From NCBI RefSeq assembly GCF_001544135.1, contig NZ_BCPV01000005.1, positions 1 through 51,161 on the forward strand: a stretch of DNA of 51,161 nucleotides, in the 5' to 3' direction. The notes beneath the pieces were generated by a model. It searched no databases, had not been told where the DNA came from, and saw nothing but the letters and a program-made list of their open reading frames with translations. How positions within the stretch are numbered: position 1 is the first letter of the stretch; each line of letters begins with the position of its first letter. Below are positions 33,383 to 43,802 of the stretch, piece by piece. Position numbers and translations under genes: made by a program. The stretch comes from Geobacillus zalihae NBRC 101842 (GTDB taxonomy: Bacteria; Bacillota; Bacilli; Bacillales; Anoxybacillaceae).

Positions 33383-34447
33383 ATGAAAGCGTACTTGCAT
33401 GTGGCGAGCGGAAAAACGTTCAGCGGCGAGCTCGCCGCTCCGCTTGAAGAAAAGGTGAGCGGGGAGATCGTTTTTTTCACCGGCATGACCGGTTATCAAG
33501 AAGTGTTGACCGACCCGTCGTATAAAAACCAAATCATCGTTTTTACGTACCCGCTGATCGGCAATTATGGCATTAATGAAGACGATTTTGAAAGCAAGCG
33601 GCCGCACGTCGAAGCGGTCGTCGTCTACGAAGCGAGCAGCACAGGATTTCATTATGGGGCGAAATACAGCTTGGCAGAATACTTGCAGCATTGGAACATT
33701 CCGCTTCTTGCGCACGTGGACACGCGCGCCCTTGTGAAAGAAATCCGCACCGCTGGGACGATGATGGCGGAATTAAGTTTGTCGCCCCTTCCAGCCGTTG
33801 TGGAGGAGGAAGCGGCGTTTCCAGTGCGCGCGGTGTCAACGAAAACGATCGAAACATACGGCGAAGCCGGGCCGCATTTGGTGCTCATCGATTTCGGCTA
33901 TAAAAAGTCGATTTTGCAGTCGCTCCTTGCACGCGGCTGCCGGGTGACGGTCGTGCCGCATGATACGGCGCCGGAAGCGATTGACGCGCTGAAACCGGAC
34001 GGGCTTGTCCTCTCGAACGGCCCAGGCGATCCGAAACAGTTAAGCCATCAGCTTCCCGCTATCCGTCAGCTTATCGACCGGTATCCGACGCTTGCGATTT
34101 GCCTTGGCCATCAGCTTGTCGCCTTAGCGTACGGGGCGGATACGGAAAAACTCCGCTTCGGGCACCGCGGCGCCAATCAGCCGGTGTGGGACGCGGTGAA
34201 GCAAAACGTGATGATGACATCACAAAACCATAGTTATGTCGTCAAAGAAGGCAGTTTGGTGGGCAAACCGTTTGACATTCGTTTCATCAACGTCAACGAC
34301 GGTTCGGTCGAGGGCATCGTCCATCGCCATAAACCGATTTTGTCCGTGCAATACCATCCGGAGGCGCATCCGGGGCCGCACGATACCGGCTATATTTTCG
34401 ACGAATTTTTGCAAACCGTGTTCAAGGGAGAGAACGTGTATGCCTAA
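33383..34447 (+). CDS. carA: Carbamoyl phosphate synthase small subunit, arginine-specific
   Basis: This 354-residue glutamine amidotransferase subunit supplies ammonia to CarB. The class I triad is visible: the Cys in AICLGHQ, and the His/Glu in VQYHPEAHPGP. The N-terminal domain (about 1-150) is CarA-type. Its position beside argF and behind ARG boxes marks it as the arginine-regulated isozyme rather than the pyrimidine one. ATG 33383 follows GAGGTGG. Confidence 0.95.
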   Translation: MKAYLHVASGKTFSGELAAPLEEKVSGEIVFFTGMTGYQEVLTDPSYKNQIIVFTYPLIGNYGINEDDFESKRPHVEAVVVYEASSTGFHYGAKYSLAEYLQHWNIPLLAHVDTRALVKEIRTAGTMMAELSLSPLPAVVEEEAAFPVRAVSTKTIETYGEAGPHLVLIDFGYKKSILQSLLARGCRVTVVPHDTAPEAIDALKPDGLVLSNGPGDPKQLSHQLPAIRQLIDRYPTLAICLGHQLVALAYGADTEKLRFGHRGANQPVWDAVKQNVMMTSQNHSYVVKEGSLVGKPFDIRFINVNDGSVEGIVHRHKPILSVQYHPEAHPGPHDTGYIFDEFLQTVFKGENVYA

Positions 34448-37400
34448 AGATTCTTCGCTTCAGTCGATTCTCCTGATCGGGTCGGGGCCGATTGTCATCG
34501 GCCAGGCCGCCGAGTTTGATTATTCCGGCACACAAGCGTGCATCGCCTTAAAGGAAGAAGGATATCGCGTCATTTTAGTGAACAACAATCCGGCGACGAT
34601 CATGACCGATGAAGTTCATGCCGATGCCGTGTATTTTGAACCGCTCACCGTCGAGGCGGTCGAAGCGGTCATCGCCAAAGAACGCCCGGATGGGCTGCTC
34701 GCCACGTTCGGCGGCCAGACCGGGCTCAACTTGGCGTTTGCGCTTCATGAAGCCGGCGTGCTCGAAAAATACGGGGTGAGACTGCTCGGAACACCGATTG
34801 AAGCCATTCAGCGCGGGGAAGACCGCGAAGCGTTCCGCGCGTTAATGCATGAGCTTGGCGAACCAGTGCCGGAGAGCGAAATTGTTACAAGCGTCGAGGA
34901 AGCGGTCGCGTTTGCCGAACAAATCGGTTTTCCGATCATTATTCGTCCCGCGTATACGCTCGGCGGGACGGGCGGCGGCATTGCCGAAAACATGGAGCAG
35001 TTTCTCGCGCTCGTGGAGAAAGGGCTGGCCGAAAGCCCGATCCGCCAATGTTTGATCGAACGGAGCGTCGCTGGGTTTAAAGAAATTGAATACGAAGTGA
35101 TGCGCGACCAGTCGAATACGTGCATCACGGTTTGCAATATGGAAAACGTCGATCCAGTCGGCATCCATACGGGCGATTCGATCGTCGTCGCACCGTCGCA
35201 GACGTTGACCGATGAGGAGTACCAAATGCTTCGTTCTTCAGCAGTGAAAATTATTTCCGCCTTAGGGATCATCGGCGGCTGCAACATTCAGTTCGCCCTT
35301 GATCCGAACAGCAAACAATATTACTTAATCGAAGTCAACCCGCGCGTCAGCCGCTCGTCAGCGCTCGCGTCCAAAGCGACCGGCTACCCGATCGCCCGCA
35401 TTGCGGCGAAGCTGGCGGTCGGCTATACGCTCGCGGAACTCGTCAATCCGGTGACGAAAACGACGTACGCCAGCTTCGAGCCGGCCTTGGACTACGTCGT
35501 CGTCAAGTTCCCGCGCTTGCCGTTTGACAAGTTCCCGCACGCGGACCGGAAGCTCGGTACGCAAATGAAAGCGACCGGGGAAGTGATGGCGATCGACCGC
35601 AATATGGAGCGGGCGTTCCAAAAAGCGGTGCAGTCGCTCGAAGGCAAAAACAACGGACTGTTTTTGCCAGAGCTTTCGGCGAAAACGGATGACGAGCTGA
35701 AACAGCTGCTTGTCGACAAAGACGACCGCCGCTTTTTCGCGATTTTGGAACTGCTCCGCCGCGGGGTGGCGGTCGAAGCGATTCACGAATGGACGAAAAT
35801 CGACCGCTTTTTCCTTGCTTCGTTCGAACGGCTCGTGGCGCTCGAAAAACAAGCGGCAGCCACCACGATTGATACGATCGATGAGCCGACGTTGCGCTTC
35901 TTGAAAGAAAAAGGGGCAAGCGACGCCTTTTTGGCCGAAACGTGGGGCGTGACGGAGCTTGAGGTGCGCAACAAGCGGAAGGAACTTGGCATCGTGCCGT
36001 CATACAAAATGGTCGACACGTGCGCGGCCGAATTTCATTCGGAAACGGATTATTACTACTCGACCTATTTCGGCGAAGACGAGCGGAAGAAAGCGAGCGG
36101 CAAGGAGAAAGTGCTGATCATTGGAGCCGGACCTATTCGCATCGGCCAAGGCATTGAGTTTGACTACAGCTCCGTTCATAGCGTGTTCGCCTTGCAAAAA
36201 GAAGGCTATGAAACGGTGATGATCAACAACAATCCGGAAACCGTGAGCACCGACTTTGCCGTCGCCGACCGCCTGTACTTTGAGCCGCTTACGTTAGAGA
36301 GCGTCCTCGATGTCATTGAAGCGGAACAAATCAAGCATGTCATCGTTCAGTTTGGCGGACAGACGGCAATCAATTTGGTCAAAGGTCTTGAAGAAGCCGG
36401 TGTGCCGCTGCTTGGCGTCACCTATGATATGATCGACCAGCTCGAAGACCGCGACCGCTTTTATCAGTTGCTTGAAGAGCTTGACATTCCGCACGTGCCT
36501 GGCCTAATGGCGAACGACGCTGAGGAGCTCGCCGCCAAAGCGGCCGAAATCGGCTATCCGGTGCTGCTTCGCCCGTCGTATGTCATCGGCGGCCGCGGCA
36601 TGTTCATCGTCCGCGATGAAGTCCAGCTTGCGGCATTGGTGGAGCAAGGCGAGTTAACGTATCCGATTTTAATTGACGCGTACTTGGATGGGAAAGAAGC
36701 GGAAGCGGACATTGTGACGGATGGAATAGACATCGTGCTGCCGGTCATCATTGAACATGTCGAAAAAGCCGGCGTCCACTCCGGCGACAGCTATGCTTGG
36801 CTGCCGGCGCAGACGCTCACAGACGAAGAAAAAGCGAAAATCATCGACTATGCGGGCCGGATTGCGAAAAAACTTGGCTTTAAAGGAATCATGAACATTC
36901 AATACGTCATTGCGGACGGCAATGTATACGTCCTTGAAGTGAACCCGCGCGCGAGCCGGACGGTGCCGATCGTCAGCAAAACGACCGGCGTGCCATTGGC
37001 GCAAATTGCGACAAAGTTATTGCTTGGGAAATCACTCGTCGACATCGTTGACGAAAAAGCTCGCGGATTGGCGGTCATGCCGTACGCCGTGTTAAAGTAT
37101 CCGGTCTTTTCGAGCCATAAGCTGCCGGGGGTTGACCCGATGGTTGGACCGGAGATGAAATCGACCGGTGAAGGCATCAGCATCGCCGCGACGACGGAAG
37201 AAGCGGCGTACAAGGCGTTTTACGCTTACTTGCAAAAGAAAGCAACCGCCAATGAAGTGTATGTGATTGGTAACATCGATGAGGAACTGGAAACGGAAAT
37301 CGAAGCAAAACAGCTTGCGATCGTGTCCGATATCCCGTTTGCCGACTGGGTGAAGCGCGACACGGCGCTCGCGGTGATCAACTTGGGCAAAGAGGAAGAC

Positions 37401-37568
37401 GAGGCAAACAAACGAATGACTGCGTTGTCCCGACAATTGCTCGTCTTCACGGAACGTGAGACATTGAAGCTCTTCTTGCAGGCGCTCGATGTCGATCATC
37501 TTGATGTGCAGCCGATCCATGGCTGGTTGGAAAAGAAAAAACAGGCAGAACAGGCGGTGATCGCATGA
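34440..37568 (+). CDS. carB: Carbamoyl phosphate synthase large subunit, arginine-specific
   Basis: This 1042-residue enzyme makes carbamoyl phosphate from bicarbonate, ammonia and two ATP. Two homologous ATP-grasp halves are evident: [17 protein letters not shown] near the N-terminus and [17 protein letters not shown] near residue 560, with [19 protein letters not shown] and [19 protein letters not shown]. The C-terminal allosteric region is shorter than in E. coli CarB. ATG 34440 overlaps the carA end; the open frame extends further upstream only within carA. Confidence 0.96.
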   Translation: MPKDSSLQSILLIGSGPIVIGQAAEFDYSGTQACIALKEEGYRVILVNNNPATIMTDEVHADAVYFEPLTVEAVEAVIAKERPDGLLATFGGQTGLNLAFALHEAGVLEKYGVRLLGTPIEAIQRGEDREAFRALMHELGEPVPESEIVTSVEEAVAFAEQIGFPIIIRPAYTLGGTGGGIAENMEQFLALVEKGLAESPIRQCLIERSVAGFKEIEYEVMRDQSNTCITVCNMENVDPVGIHTGDSIVVAPSQTLTDEEYQMLRSSAVKIISALGIIGGCNIQFALDPNSKQYYLIEVNPRVSRSSALASKATGYPIARIAAKLAVGYTLAELVNPVTKTTYASFEPALDYVVVKFPRLPFDKFPHADRKLGTQMKATGEVMAIDRNMERAFQKAVQSLEGKNNGLFLPELSAKTDDELKQLLVDKDDRRFFAILELLRRGVAVEAIHEWTKIDRFFLASFERLVALEKQAAATTIDTIDEPTLRFLKEKGASDAFLAETWGVTELEVRNKRKELGIVPSYKMVDTCAAEFHSETDYYYSTYFGEDERKKASGKEKVLIIGAGPIRIGQGIEFDYSSVHSVFALQKEGYETVMINNNPETVSTDFAVADRLYFEPLTLESVLDVIEAEQIKHVIVQFGGQTAINLVKGLEEAGVPLLGVTYDMIDQLEDRDRFYQLLEELDIPHVPGLMANDAEELAAKAAEIGYPVLLRPSYVIGGRGMFIVRDEVQLAALVEQGELTYPILIDAYLDGKEAEADIVTDGIDIVLPVIIEHVEKAGVHSGDSYAWLPAQTLTDEEKAKIIDYAGRIAKKLGFKGIMNIQYVIADGNVYVLEVNPRASRTVPIVSKTTGVPLAQIATKLLLGKSLVDIVDEKARGLAVMPYAVLKYPVFSSHKLPGVDPMVGPEMKSTGEGISIAATTEEAAYKAFYAYLQKKATANEVYVIGNIDEELETEIEAKQLAIVSDIPFADWVKRDTALAVINLGKEEDEANKRMTALSRQLLVFTERETLKLFLQALDVDHLDVQPIHGWLEKKKQAEQAVIA

Positions 37569-38503
37569 ATGCAGTGATGTCATTAAAAGGGAGAGATTTT
37601 TTAACGCTTCTTGATTTCTCGACAGAAGAAATTTTGGACTTGCTAGCGTTAGCAACTGATTTAAAAGCGAAACAAAAAGCCGGTGTATCGTATACGCCGC
37701 TTTCCGGGAAAACAATGGCGATGATTTTTGAAAAGCCGTCAACGCGCACGCGCGTGTCGTTTGAAGTCGGCATGATCCAGCTTGGCGGCCAGGCGATGTA
37801 TTTAAACGGCAACGATTTGCAGCTTGGCCGCGGTGAAACGATTGCGGATACCGCGCGCGTCTTGTCGCAATACGTCGATGTCATTATGATTCGGACGTTT
37901 GCCCATCAAAAAGTCGAGGAATTGGCCGAGTATGCGTCCGTTCCGGTCATCAACGGCTTGACGGACGACGATCATCCCTGCCAGGCGCTGGCGGATTTGC
38001 TGACGATTTATGAAGTGAAGAAAACGTTCCAAGGCGTCAAGCTCGCCTATGTCGGCGACGGGAACAACGTCGCCAACGCCTTGCTTGTGGCCGCGGCGAA
38101 AGTCGGCATGGATGTCGCCATCGCCTGTCCGCCGGGCTATGAGCCAAAGAAAGAATATGTCGAGGCAGCGCGCCAGATCGGCGAGAAAACCGGGGCAACC
38201 GTTGTGGTGACGCACGACCCGCTTGTAGCGGTGGCGGGGGCGGATGCGATTTATACGGATGTCTGGACGAGCATGGGCCAAGAAAGCGAAAGTGCTGAGC
38301 GGCTGCAAGTGTTTCAGCCGTATCAAGTCAACGAAGAGCTCGTCAAAGCGGCAAAACCGGATTATCTCTTTTTGCATTGTCTGCCGGCCCACCGCGGCGA
38401 AGAAGTGACGGCCGGCGTCATGGACGGTCCGAACTCGGTCGTCTTTGAGCAGGCCGGCAACCGGCTTCATGCGCAAAAAGCGATTTTGTTGTCCGTTTTA
38501 TAG
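37565..38503 (+). CDS. argF: Ornithine carbamoyltransferase ArgF
   Basis: ArgF joins carbamoyl phosphate and ornithine to citrulline. The 312-residue protein has the carbamoyl-phosphate motif [23 protein letters not shown], and the ornithine-site motif [13 protein letters not shown]. It overlaps the carB stop by four bases and ends the operon at a terminator. Confidence 0.96.
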   Translation: MNAVMSLKGRDFLTLLDFSTEEILDLLALATDLKAKQKAGVSYTPLSGKTMAMIFEKPSTRTRVSFEVGMIQLGGQAMYLNGNDLQLGRGETIADTARVLSQYVDVIMIRTFAHQKVEELAEYASVPVINGLTDDDHPCQALADLLTIYEVKKTFQGVKLAYVGDGNNVANALLVAAAKVGMDVAIACPPGYEPKKEYVEAARQIGEKTGATVVVTHDPLVAVAGADAIYTDVWTSMGQESESAERLQVFQPYQVNEELVKAAKPDYLFLHCLPAHRGEEVTAGVMDGPNSVVFEQAGNRLHAQKAILLSVL

Positions 38504-38510
38504 CAAAGGG

Positions 38511-38538
38511 GGAATTCCCGTTTCGGGAGTTCCTTTTT
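38511..38538 (+). terminator. Rho-independent terminator of the arginine operon
   Basis: GGAATTCCCG and CGGGAGTTCC around a TTT loop, followed by TTTTT. Confidence 0.87.
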
Positions 38539-38687
38539 CACTTTGAAAAGGATTTCGAGGGGAGAGCTCCTTTTCGTTGTGAACAGCTTGGCGTTCCGTT
38601 TGCGATCCTCCATCATTTTCCTTCTTATGAACAGCGATGAAACCGGGCATGATAACAAATGCAATCGAAGCAAGGGGGATGAAACAA

Positions 38688-38867
38688 ATGGGCCAACCGC
38701 GCCATTTCAAACCAGGCGATAAAGCGCCGAACAACGGCGTGTATATTGAAATCGGCGAAACGGGAGACAATGTAAAGCACCCGAAAAAGCTGAAACTGAA
38801 AGCCGGCGATACGTTTCCAGAAACGTCGAACCATAATCGACATTGGACGTATTTGCGCAAACCGTGA
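38688..38867 (+). CDS. yjzC: YjzC-like small protein
   Basis: This 59-residue protein has the YjzC-family pattern: [20 protein letters not shown] and a C-terminal [15 protein letters not shown]. It is a small cytosolic protein of unknown function, downstream of argF as in B. subtilis. ATG 38688 is at the right distance from AAGGGGG; ATG 38679 is too close. Confidence 0.85.
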   Translation: MGQPRHFKPGDKAPNNGVYIEIGETGDNVKHPKKLKLKAGDTFPETSNHNRHWTYLRKP

Positions 38868-38874
38868 AGTACAA

Positions 38875-38909
38875 CAAAAGCCATTCCAAGTATGGAGTGG
38901 CTTTTGATT
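38875..38909 (+). terminator. Rho-independent terminator after yjzC
   Basis: CAAAAGCCATTCC pairs with GGAGTGGCTTTTG around a short loop. The T-rich 3' arm also supplies bases near the clpB -35. Confidence 0.72.
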
Positions 38910-38961
38910 TGCCGTGTGCTTCGCGATCGGCTATAATGATTTATGGTCAAAGAAGGTCAAA
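38909..38961 (+). promoter_or_regulatory. clpB promoter with CtsR operator
   Basis: TTGCCG (38909-38914), 17 bases, TATAAT (38932-38937). A perfect CtsR heptad repeat, GGTCAAA-GAA-GGTCAAA, lies at 38945-38961 over the transcription start. CtsR is the heat-shock repressor of clp genes in low-GC Gram-positives. Confidence 0.92.
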
Positions 38962-38974
38962 TGGAGGGAACGGC

Positions 38975-41572
38975 ATGGACGCAAGCCGTTTGACGGAAAA
39001 ACTGCAAGAGGCGCTGATGGCGGCGCAGTCGCTCGCCAAAGAACGACATCATCAACAGCTTGATGTCGAACATCTTCTGCTGGCGCTCCTCGAGCAAGAA
39101 GATGGCTTGGCGCCGCGGCTGTTTGCCCTTTGCGGCGCCGACCGCGCTCAGGCGATCCGCTGGCTGCAAGACCGGCTTCGCCAAAAGCCGGAAGTGCACG
39201 GAGCGGGAGAGGGACAGATGTACGTTGCGCCTGCCTTGGCGCGGCTGCTTGAGGGGGCGGAAAACGAAGCGAAACGAATGCAAGATGAGTACATATCGGT
39301 CGAACATGTGCTGCTCGCGCTGTCTCATGGCGCCGAGCCGGTTGCCCGGCAACTGGCATCGTTTGGCTTGACAGAGGAAGCACTGGTAGAAGCCGTGAGA
39401 AAGGTAAGGGGGAATCAACGCGTGACGAGTCCACATCCGGAAGCAACCTATGAAGCGTTGGCAAAATACGGGCGCGACCTTGTCGCGGAAGCGAAAGCGG
39501 GAAAAATCGACCCGGTCATCGGCCGCGACAGTGAAATTCGCCGCATCATCCGCATTTTGTCGCGGAAGACGAAAAACAACCCGGTGTTGATCGGCGAGCC
39601 GGGCGTCGGGAAGACCGCTATTGTCGAAGGGCTCGCTCAACGCATCGTGCGCAAAGACGTCCCGGAAGGGCTGAAAGACAAAACGATTTTCGCTCTTGAT
39701 ATGAGCGCGCTCGTCGCCGGAGCAAAGTTTCGAGGTGAATTTGAAGAACGGCTGAAAGCGGTGCTCAATGAAATCAAAAAAAGCGACGGCCGCATCATTT
39801 TATTTATTGACGAACTGCATACAATCGTCGGCGCCGGCAGAGCGGAAGGGGCGATGGACGCCGGCAATATGCTCAAGCCGATGCTTGCCCGCGGCGAGTT
39901 GCGCTGCATTGGGGCGACGACGCTTGATGAGTACCGGCAATACATCGAAAAAGACCCGGCGCTCGAGCGCCGCTTCCAACAAGTGCTTGTCCAAGAGCCG
40001 AGTGTCGAGGACACGATTTCGATTTTGCGCGGATTGAAAGAACGGTATGAAGTGCACCATGGAGTGAAAATCCACGATCGCGCGCTCGTCGCGGCCGCCG
40101 TTTTGTCCGACCGTTACATCTCTGACCGCTTTTTGCCTGACAAAGCGATCGATTTGGTCGATGAAGCGTGCGCGACGATCCGGACGGAAATGGAATCGAT
40201 GCCGTCGGAGCTGGACGAAGTGATGCGCCGCGTCATGCAGCTTGAAATTGAAGAGGCGGCCTTAAGCAAAGAAACGGACGAAGCGAGCCGCGAGCGGCTT
40301 GCGGCATTGCAAAAAGAACTTGCCGATTTGCGTGAAAAGGCGAACGCCATGAAAGCGCAATGGCAAAAAGAAAAAGAGGCGCTTGACCGCGTCCGCCGTT
40401 TGCGCGAGGCGCTCGAGCGGGCAAAACGCGAACTGGAAGAGGCGGAAAACGAGTATGATTTAAACAAGGCGGCGGAGCTTCGCCATGGCCGCATTCCGCA
40501 GTTGGAAAAGCAACTCAAACAGCTCGAGCAAGAAATCAGTGAGCAAAGTGAAGGGAAATTGCTGCGCGAGGAAGTGACGGAAGAAGAGATTGCCGAAATC
40601 GTGTCACGCTGGACGGGCATTCCGCTCACCCGCCTCGTCGAGGGAGAGAGAGAAAAGCTGCTTCGCCTTCATGAATTGCTGCATAGACGGGTCATCGGTC
40701 AAGACGAAGCGGTCGAGCTTGTCGCTGACGCCGTCTTGCGGGCGCGGGCCGGCATGAAAGACCCGAACCGCCCGATCGGATCGTTTTTGTTCCTCGGACC
40801 GACCGGCGTCGGCAAAACGGAGCTGGCCAAAGCGCTCGCCGAGGCGCTGTTTGACAGCGAGGAGCAGCTCATCCGTCTTGACATGTCCGAGTATATGGAA
40901 AAACACGCCGTCTCCCGCTTGATCGGAGCGCCGCCTGGCTATGTCGGCTATGAGGAAGGCGGCCAGCTGACCGAGGCAGTGCGGCGCAAGCCGTATTCCG
41001 TTCTGTTGTTCGATGAAATCGAAAAAGCTCATCCGGACGTGTTCAACATCCTGCTGCAGCTGCTGGATGACGGACGGCTCACCGATTCGCAAGGGCGGAC
41101 GGTCGACTTTAAAAACACGGTCGTCATTATGACATCGAACATCGGATCGCCGCTGTTGTTGGAAAACAAACAGGGCGACATCGATGAAGAAACGCGCAAA
41201 CAAGTGTTTGACCAACTGCGCGCCCATTTCCGCCCAGAATTTTTAAACCGGATCGACGATATCGTCTTGTTTAAACCATTGTCGATGAATGAAGTGAAAG
41301 GCATCGTCGAAAAGTTCGCCCGCGAGCTGTCGGCCCGTTTGGCCGATCGGCATATCGAACTCGTGCTGACCGAAGCGGCGAAGCAATACATCGCCGAAGC
41401 GGGCTTCGACCCAGTATACGGCGCCCGCCCGCTCAAACGGTTTATGCAAAAGCAAATCGAAACGCCGCTTGCGAAAGAGCTGATCGCTGGGCGGGTGAAA
41501 GATTACAGCACCGTCACGGTCGATGTTGACAACGGGCAGATCGTCATTCGTCCGTCGGCGCAAACGAGCTGA
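38975..41572 (+). CDS. clpB: ATP-dependent disaggregase ClpB
   Basis: This 865-residue Hsp100 chaperone extracts polypeptides from aggregates together with DnaK. Order: double Clp N-domain (1-145), AAA-1 with GEPGVGKTA, a coiled-coil middle domain (about 400-530, rich in Lys/Glu, marking ClpB rather than ClpA), AAA-2 with GPTGVGKTE, pore motif [13 protein letters not shown], and the C-terminal D2-small domain. B. subtilis lacks ClpB, so this is an extra in the yjzC-yjzD interval. ATG 38975 follows GGAGGGAA. Confidence 0.95.
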   Translation: MDASRLTEKLQEALMAAQSLAKERHHQQLDVEHLLLALLEQEDGLAPRLFALCGADRAQAIRWLQDRLRQKPEVHGAGEGQMYVAPALARLLEGAENEAKRMQDEYISVEHVLLALSHGAEPVARQLASFGLTEEALVEAVRKVRGNQRVTSPHPEATYEALAKYGRDLVAEAKAGKIDPVIGRDSEIRRIIRILSRKTKNNPVLIGEPGVGKTAIVEGLAQRIVRKDVPEGLKDKTIFALDMSALVAGAKFRGEFEERLKAVLNEIKKSDGRIILFIDELHTIVGAGRAEGAMDAGNMLKPMLARGELRCIGATTLDEYRQYIEKDPALERRFQQVLVQEPSVEDTISILRGLKERYEVHHGVKIHDRALVAAAVLSDRYISDRFLPDKAIDLVDEACATIRTEMESMPSELDEVMRRVMQLEIEEAALSKETDEASRERLAALQKELADLREKANAMKAQWQKEKEALDRVRRLREALERAKRELEEAENEYDLNKAAELRHGRIPQLEKQLKQLEQEISEQSEGKLLREEVTEEEIAEIVSRWTGIPLTRLVEGEREKLLRLHELLHRRVIGQDEAVELVADAVLRARAGMKDPNRPIGSFLFLGPTGVGKTELAKALAEALFDSEEQLIRLDMSEYMEKHAVSRLIGAPPGYVGYEEGGQLTEAVRRKPYSVLLFDEIEKAHPDVFNILLQLLDDGRLTDSQGRTVDFKNTVVIMTSNIGSPLLLENKQGDIDEETRKQVFDQLRAHFRPEFLNRIDDIVLFKPLSMNEVKGIVEKFARELSARLADRHIELVLTEAAKQYIAEAGFDPVYGARPLKRFMQKQIETPLAKELIAGRVKDYSTVTVDVDNGQIVIRPSAQTS

Positions 41573-41688
41573 AGGGGGCGCCGCCGACGCGGAGAGACGT
41601 GCTTCCTGTCTGCCGGGTTGGTCGCATTGTTTGAGCATGGACGGAAAACACAAGTCTAGATCAATAGGGATGGAATGCTCCTCCATTG

Positions 41689-41950
41689 ACACCTATATAG
41701 ATGCAACGAAAAAGTTTAACATATCCTTGATGGAAAAGTCGCTTGTCCATTTTTCGACTGTCGAAGGCAAGCCACAGGCTTGCCTCCGTCACGCCAAGGC
41801 GTGACGGAAGACCGAACAACCACCCGCTTCACAGACCCATAACCCATACATGGGTCTGAAAGCGGCGTTGTTCGGTCGCCCGACAGTCGATCAAATGCTC
41901 GGTAAAAGCTACAAATGTTAAAGCTTCAAATTGCATCTATATATAGGTGT
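41689..41950. mobile_element. 262-bp inverted-repeat element with cloverleaf-like core
   Basis: The ends (41689-41722 and 41915-41950) are imperfect inverted repeats sharing ACACCTATATA, GATGCAA and TTTAACAT. Inside, TCGACTGTCG (41754-41763) pairs with CGACAGTCGA (41881-41890). That stem encloses three consecutive hairpins: GGCAAGCC/GGCTTGCC (41766-41784), CCGTCACGCC/GGCGTGACGG (41786-41807), and GACCGAACAAC/GTTGTTCGGTC (41810-41877) with an inner CAGACCCAT/ATGGGTCTG. No coding potential is seen. It is probably a non-autonomous mobile element, and the fold could also act as RNA. Confidence 0.75.
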
Positions 41951-41981
41951 TGAAGTGGGAGGATTCTCGGTTAAAGATGAC

Positions 41982-42020
41982 AAAAAACAACGCCTTGGGA
42001 CTTTCACCCCAAGGCGTTGT
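41982..42020 (-). terminator. Terminator of yjzD
   Basis: ACAACGCCTTGGG and CCCAAGGCGTTGT form a strong stem. On the minus strand it is followed by TTTTTTG. Confidence 0.9.
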
Positions 42021-42036
42021 CTTATGAAGCGAATGA

Positions 42037-42225
42037 TCAATGATGGTGATCCCCGGCCGGCTCGTCCGGAATCAGGGCTGCAATCACGAAGACTAAGATC
42101 GTCACGATGACGCCAAGCAAAGCACCGGTTGCGAAGTTATAGCCGATCCCTTGCATCGAGCCCATGACGTACGTTGCCATTTGCACGAGCAAAAACGTCC
42201 AAAAAAACGTCCAAAACAAGCGCAT
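42037..42225 (-). CDS. yjzD: YjzD-like small membrane protein (DUF2929)
   Basis: This 62-residue protein has two hydrophobic segments (FFWTFLLVQMATYVMG and ATGALLGVIVTILVFVIAALI) and a His-rich tail. It matches YjzD/DUF2929 in size and layout, and B. subtilis has yjzD in the same neighbourhood. GGGAGGAA supports ATG 42225. The function is unknown. Confidence 0.82.
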   Translation of the reverse strand: MRLFWTFFWTFLLVQMATYVMGSMQGIGYNFATGALLGVIVTILVFVIAALIPDEPAGDHHH

Positions 42226-42358
42226 CTTTGTTCCTCCCATCTTCTCGTCATTCCTTTTCTTATCTTATCACAATTTGTCGCGTAGGCATATACCCGGACG
42301 TTTTTTTTGGCCGCGCATATCGTATACTGTACCATTATGCATTGCCAAACAAGGGTGA

Positions 42359-43099
42359 ATGGAAACGATGGCAGGACAACGGCGGTTTTTTCAACTCGAT
42401 GAGCAATGGTGCATCGTTCACGTGCCGGAGCGCCCAAATGGGTTTGCCCTTTTTTTAATGGGAGACGGCGACCATTTTGTGAACGAACAGACGAGTTTTT
42501 GGCTCGAACATCCGGGGCGGCGCCAATGGCTGGGAGATTGGTTGAAACGTGGGTATACGGTCTTTTCGTCCCATTTGTACGGCCGGCATTGGGGAAGTCC
42601 GAAAGCGGTCCGGCTGGCGCGCCAGCTCATTTACTCGGTGTTGAAAAGCGAAATTGTGAACCAGCGCATCTATATCGTTGCCGAAGGAATGGGCGCGCTC
42701 GTTGCCTTGCAACTGCTTGGCGCCATGCCAAGTCAAATCCGCGCCGTCGCCATGATCAACCCTTGCCTTGACGTACGCGCCCAGCTTGACTATGAACAGG
42801 AACATCCATTCGTGTACCGGCGGATGGTGAGGGAAATCGCGACTGCCTATGGCTTGAAAGAAGAGGAGGTGCCCGAGGCTGTTCCGTCCCTCTTTCTCAG
42901 TCCTCATGACGTTCCGGTGACGATTTGGCAGCTGGCCGGAGTGAGCCCGTATCCATCCGCCTTGCATAGCCGTAAATATGAACAATGGATGAAAACGACA
43001 AACAACCGGGTGCGCGTCGTTTACGAGCTGCCGGAGAAACGGCGCCAACTGGCTCGGCAAATCGGGCAATTTTTCTGCCAATACAATGAACTCCCGTAA
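42359..43099 (+). CDS. yjaU: YjaU-like alpha/beta hydrolase-type protein
   Basis: This protein of about 246 residues has an alpha/beta-hydrolase-like layout. A nucleophile-elbow-like segment reads IVAEGMGALVALQLLG, where Glu-Gly-Met-Gly replaces the usual G-x-S-x-G, so classic esterase activity is doubtful. SSHLYGRHWGS may form the oxyanion region. The position between yjzD and fabH fits B. subtilis yjaU. ATG 42368 is an alternative start. Confidence 0.7.
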   Translation: METMAGQRRFFQLDEQWCIVHVPERPNGFALFLMGDGDHFVNEQTSFWLEHPGRRQWLGDWLKRGYTVFSSHLYGRHWGSPKAVRLARQLIYSVLKSEIVNQRIYIVAEGMGALVALQLLGAMPSQIRAVAMINPCLDVRAQLDYEQEHPFVYRRMVREIATAYGLKEEEVPEAVPSLFLSPHDVPVTIWQLAGVSPYPSALHSRKYEQWMKTTNNRVRVVYELPEKRRQLARQIGQFFCQYNELP

Positions 43100-43109
43100 A
43101 CGACAAGGG

Positions 43110-43264
43110 CAGGAGCTGACTCAAAAGCTCCTTTTTGATGAAATTTCACCCAAGTATTGAAAAGACCACCTCTGACCCCCGTGGTTGTACCGGGTTTTCA
43201 AGGTGGTCTATTTTTCCATGTTGCCTCAGATAGGGGTATTACCGCTTTTTTGGATCAGCCCCTG
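43110..43264. repeat. Terminal-inverted-repeat element, copy 2
   Basis: CAGGAGCTGACTCAAAA and, inverted, CAGGGGCTGATCCAAAA bound 155 bases. An inner stem AGACCACCT/AGGTGGTCT occurs, and much of the body matches 27873-28035. It lies between convergent genes and provides T-rich stretches that may terminate both. Confidence 0.82.
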
Positions 43265-43516
43265 CTATTTTTTCAATAAGTCGACGAGCGAGGTGATCTT
43301 TTTCACGAGCGGTTTTAATTGTTGCCATGAGTCGGCTAGCGTATTGACGTTTTCAAACAGCTTCATGAAATCGATGTTCGGCAGTAAAGGCGGTTCTGCC
43401 CCGCTCCCTTGATCTTCGCGCTCGCCGGTTGCGCGAGAAGGAAAAGATCCGAACATTAGACGGGAAAAATGGTCTTGCCGTTCGCGATGTTGTTCTTGTG
43501 CTTCGCCGTTGGCCAT
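43265..43516 (-). CDS. Hypothetical small protein
   Basis: This 83-residue protein has a polar, Arg/Glu/Gln-rich first half and a C-terminal amphipathic segment (LKPLVKKITSLVDLLKK). AAAGGGAGG supports ATG 43516. I do not recognise it. The C-terminal pattern vaguely recalls small Bacillus spore or membrane-associated proteins. Its leader contains a 32-bp tandem duplication. Confidence 0.65.
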   Translation of the reverse strand: MANGEAQEQHRERQDHFSRLMFGSFPSRATGEREDQGSGAEPPLLPNIDFMKLFENVNTLADSWQQLKPLVKKITSLVDLLKK

Positions 43517-43528
43517 GGGCGATCCTCC

Positions 43529-43592
43529 CTTTCATGCGATGGTTGCTCGTATTTGTATTGCTTTCATGCGATGGTTGCTCGTATTTGTATTG
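43529..43592. repeat. Perfect 32-bp tandem duplication
   Basis: A 32-base unit beginning CTTTCATGCGATGG occurs twice without gap or mismatch. The copy nearest the gene contains part of the ribosome site of the minus-strand gene ending at 43265, so the duplication lengthened its leader. Confidence 0.95.
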
Positions 43593-43696
43593 TATGGCAG
43601 AAAGGAAAAAGCGGTTTGGACAAATGCCTTAGGGGAACGGAAAGCGCTCGTTCAACTTTCGTTTTCTATTGCGCATCCACGCTCTTTCGGCTAAAA

Positions 43697-43714
43697 TTAG
43701 TACCAAGTAATAAT
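43697..43714 (+). promoter_or_regulatory. FapR-type operator upstream of fabH
   Basis: TTAGTACCAAGTAATAAT closely resembles the FapR binding sequence that controls fab genes in Bacillus. A possible -10, TATACT, lies at 43726-43731. FapR is a repressor released by malonyl-CoA. Confidence 0.7.
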
Positions 43715-43802
43715 AATTGGTGATGTATACTGATTGTACATTCAAGTTTGGTTGTCAGCGTGAGCATTTTTTCGCCATTTTGGGAAAGAGGAGATGGACC
43801 AT

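Noticed and set aside
43110-43592. CRISPR-like repeats
   Set aside because: The repeats are a TIR element and one tandem duplication. There are no regular spacers and no cas genes.
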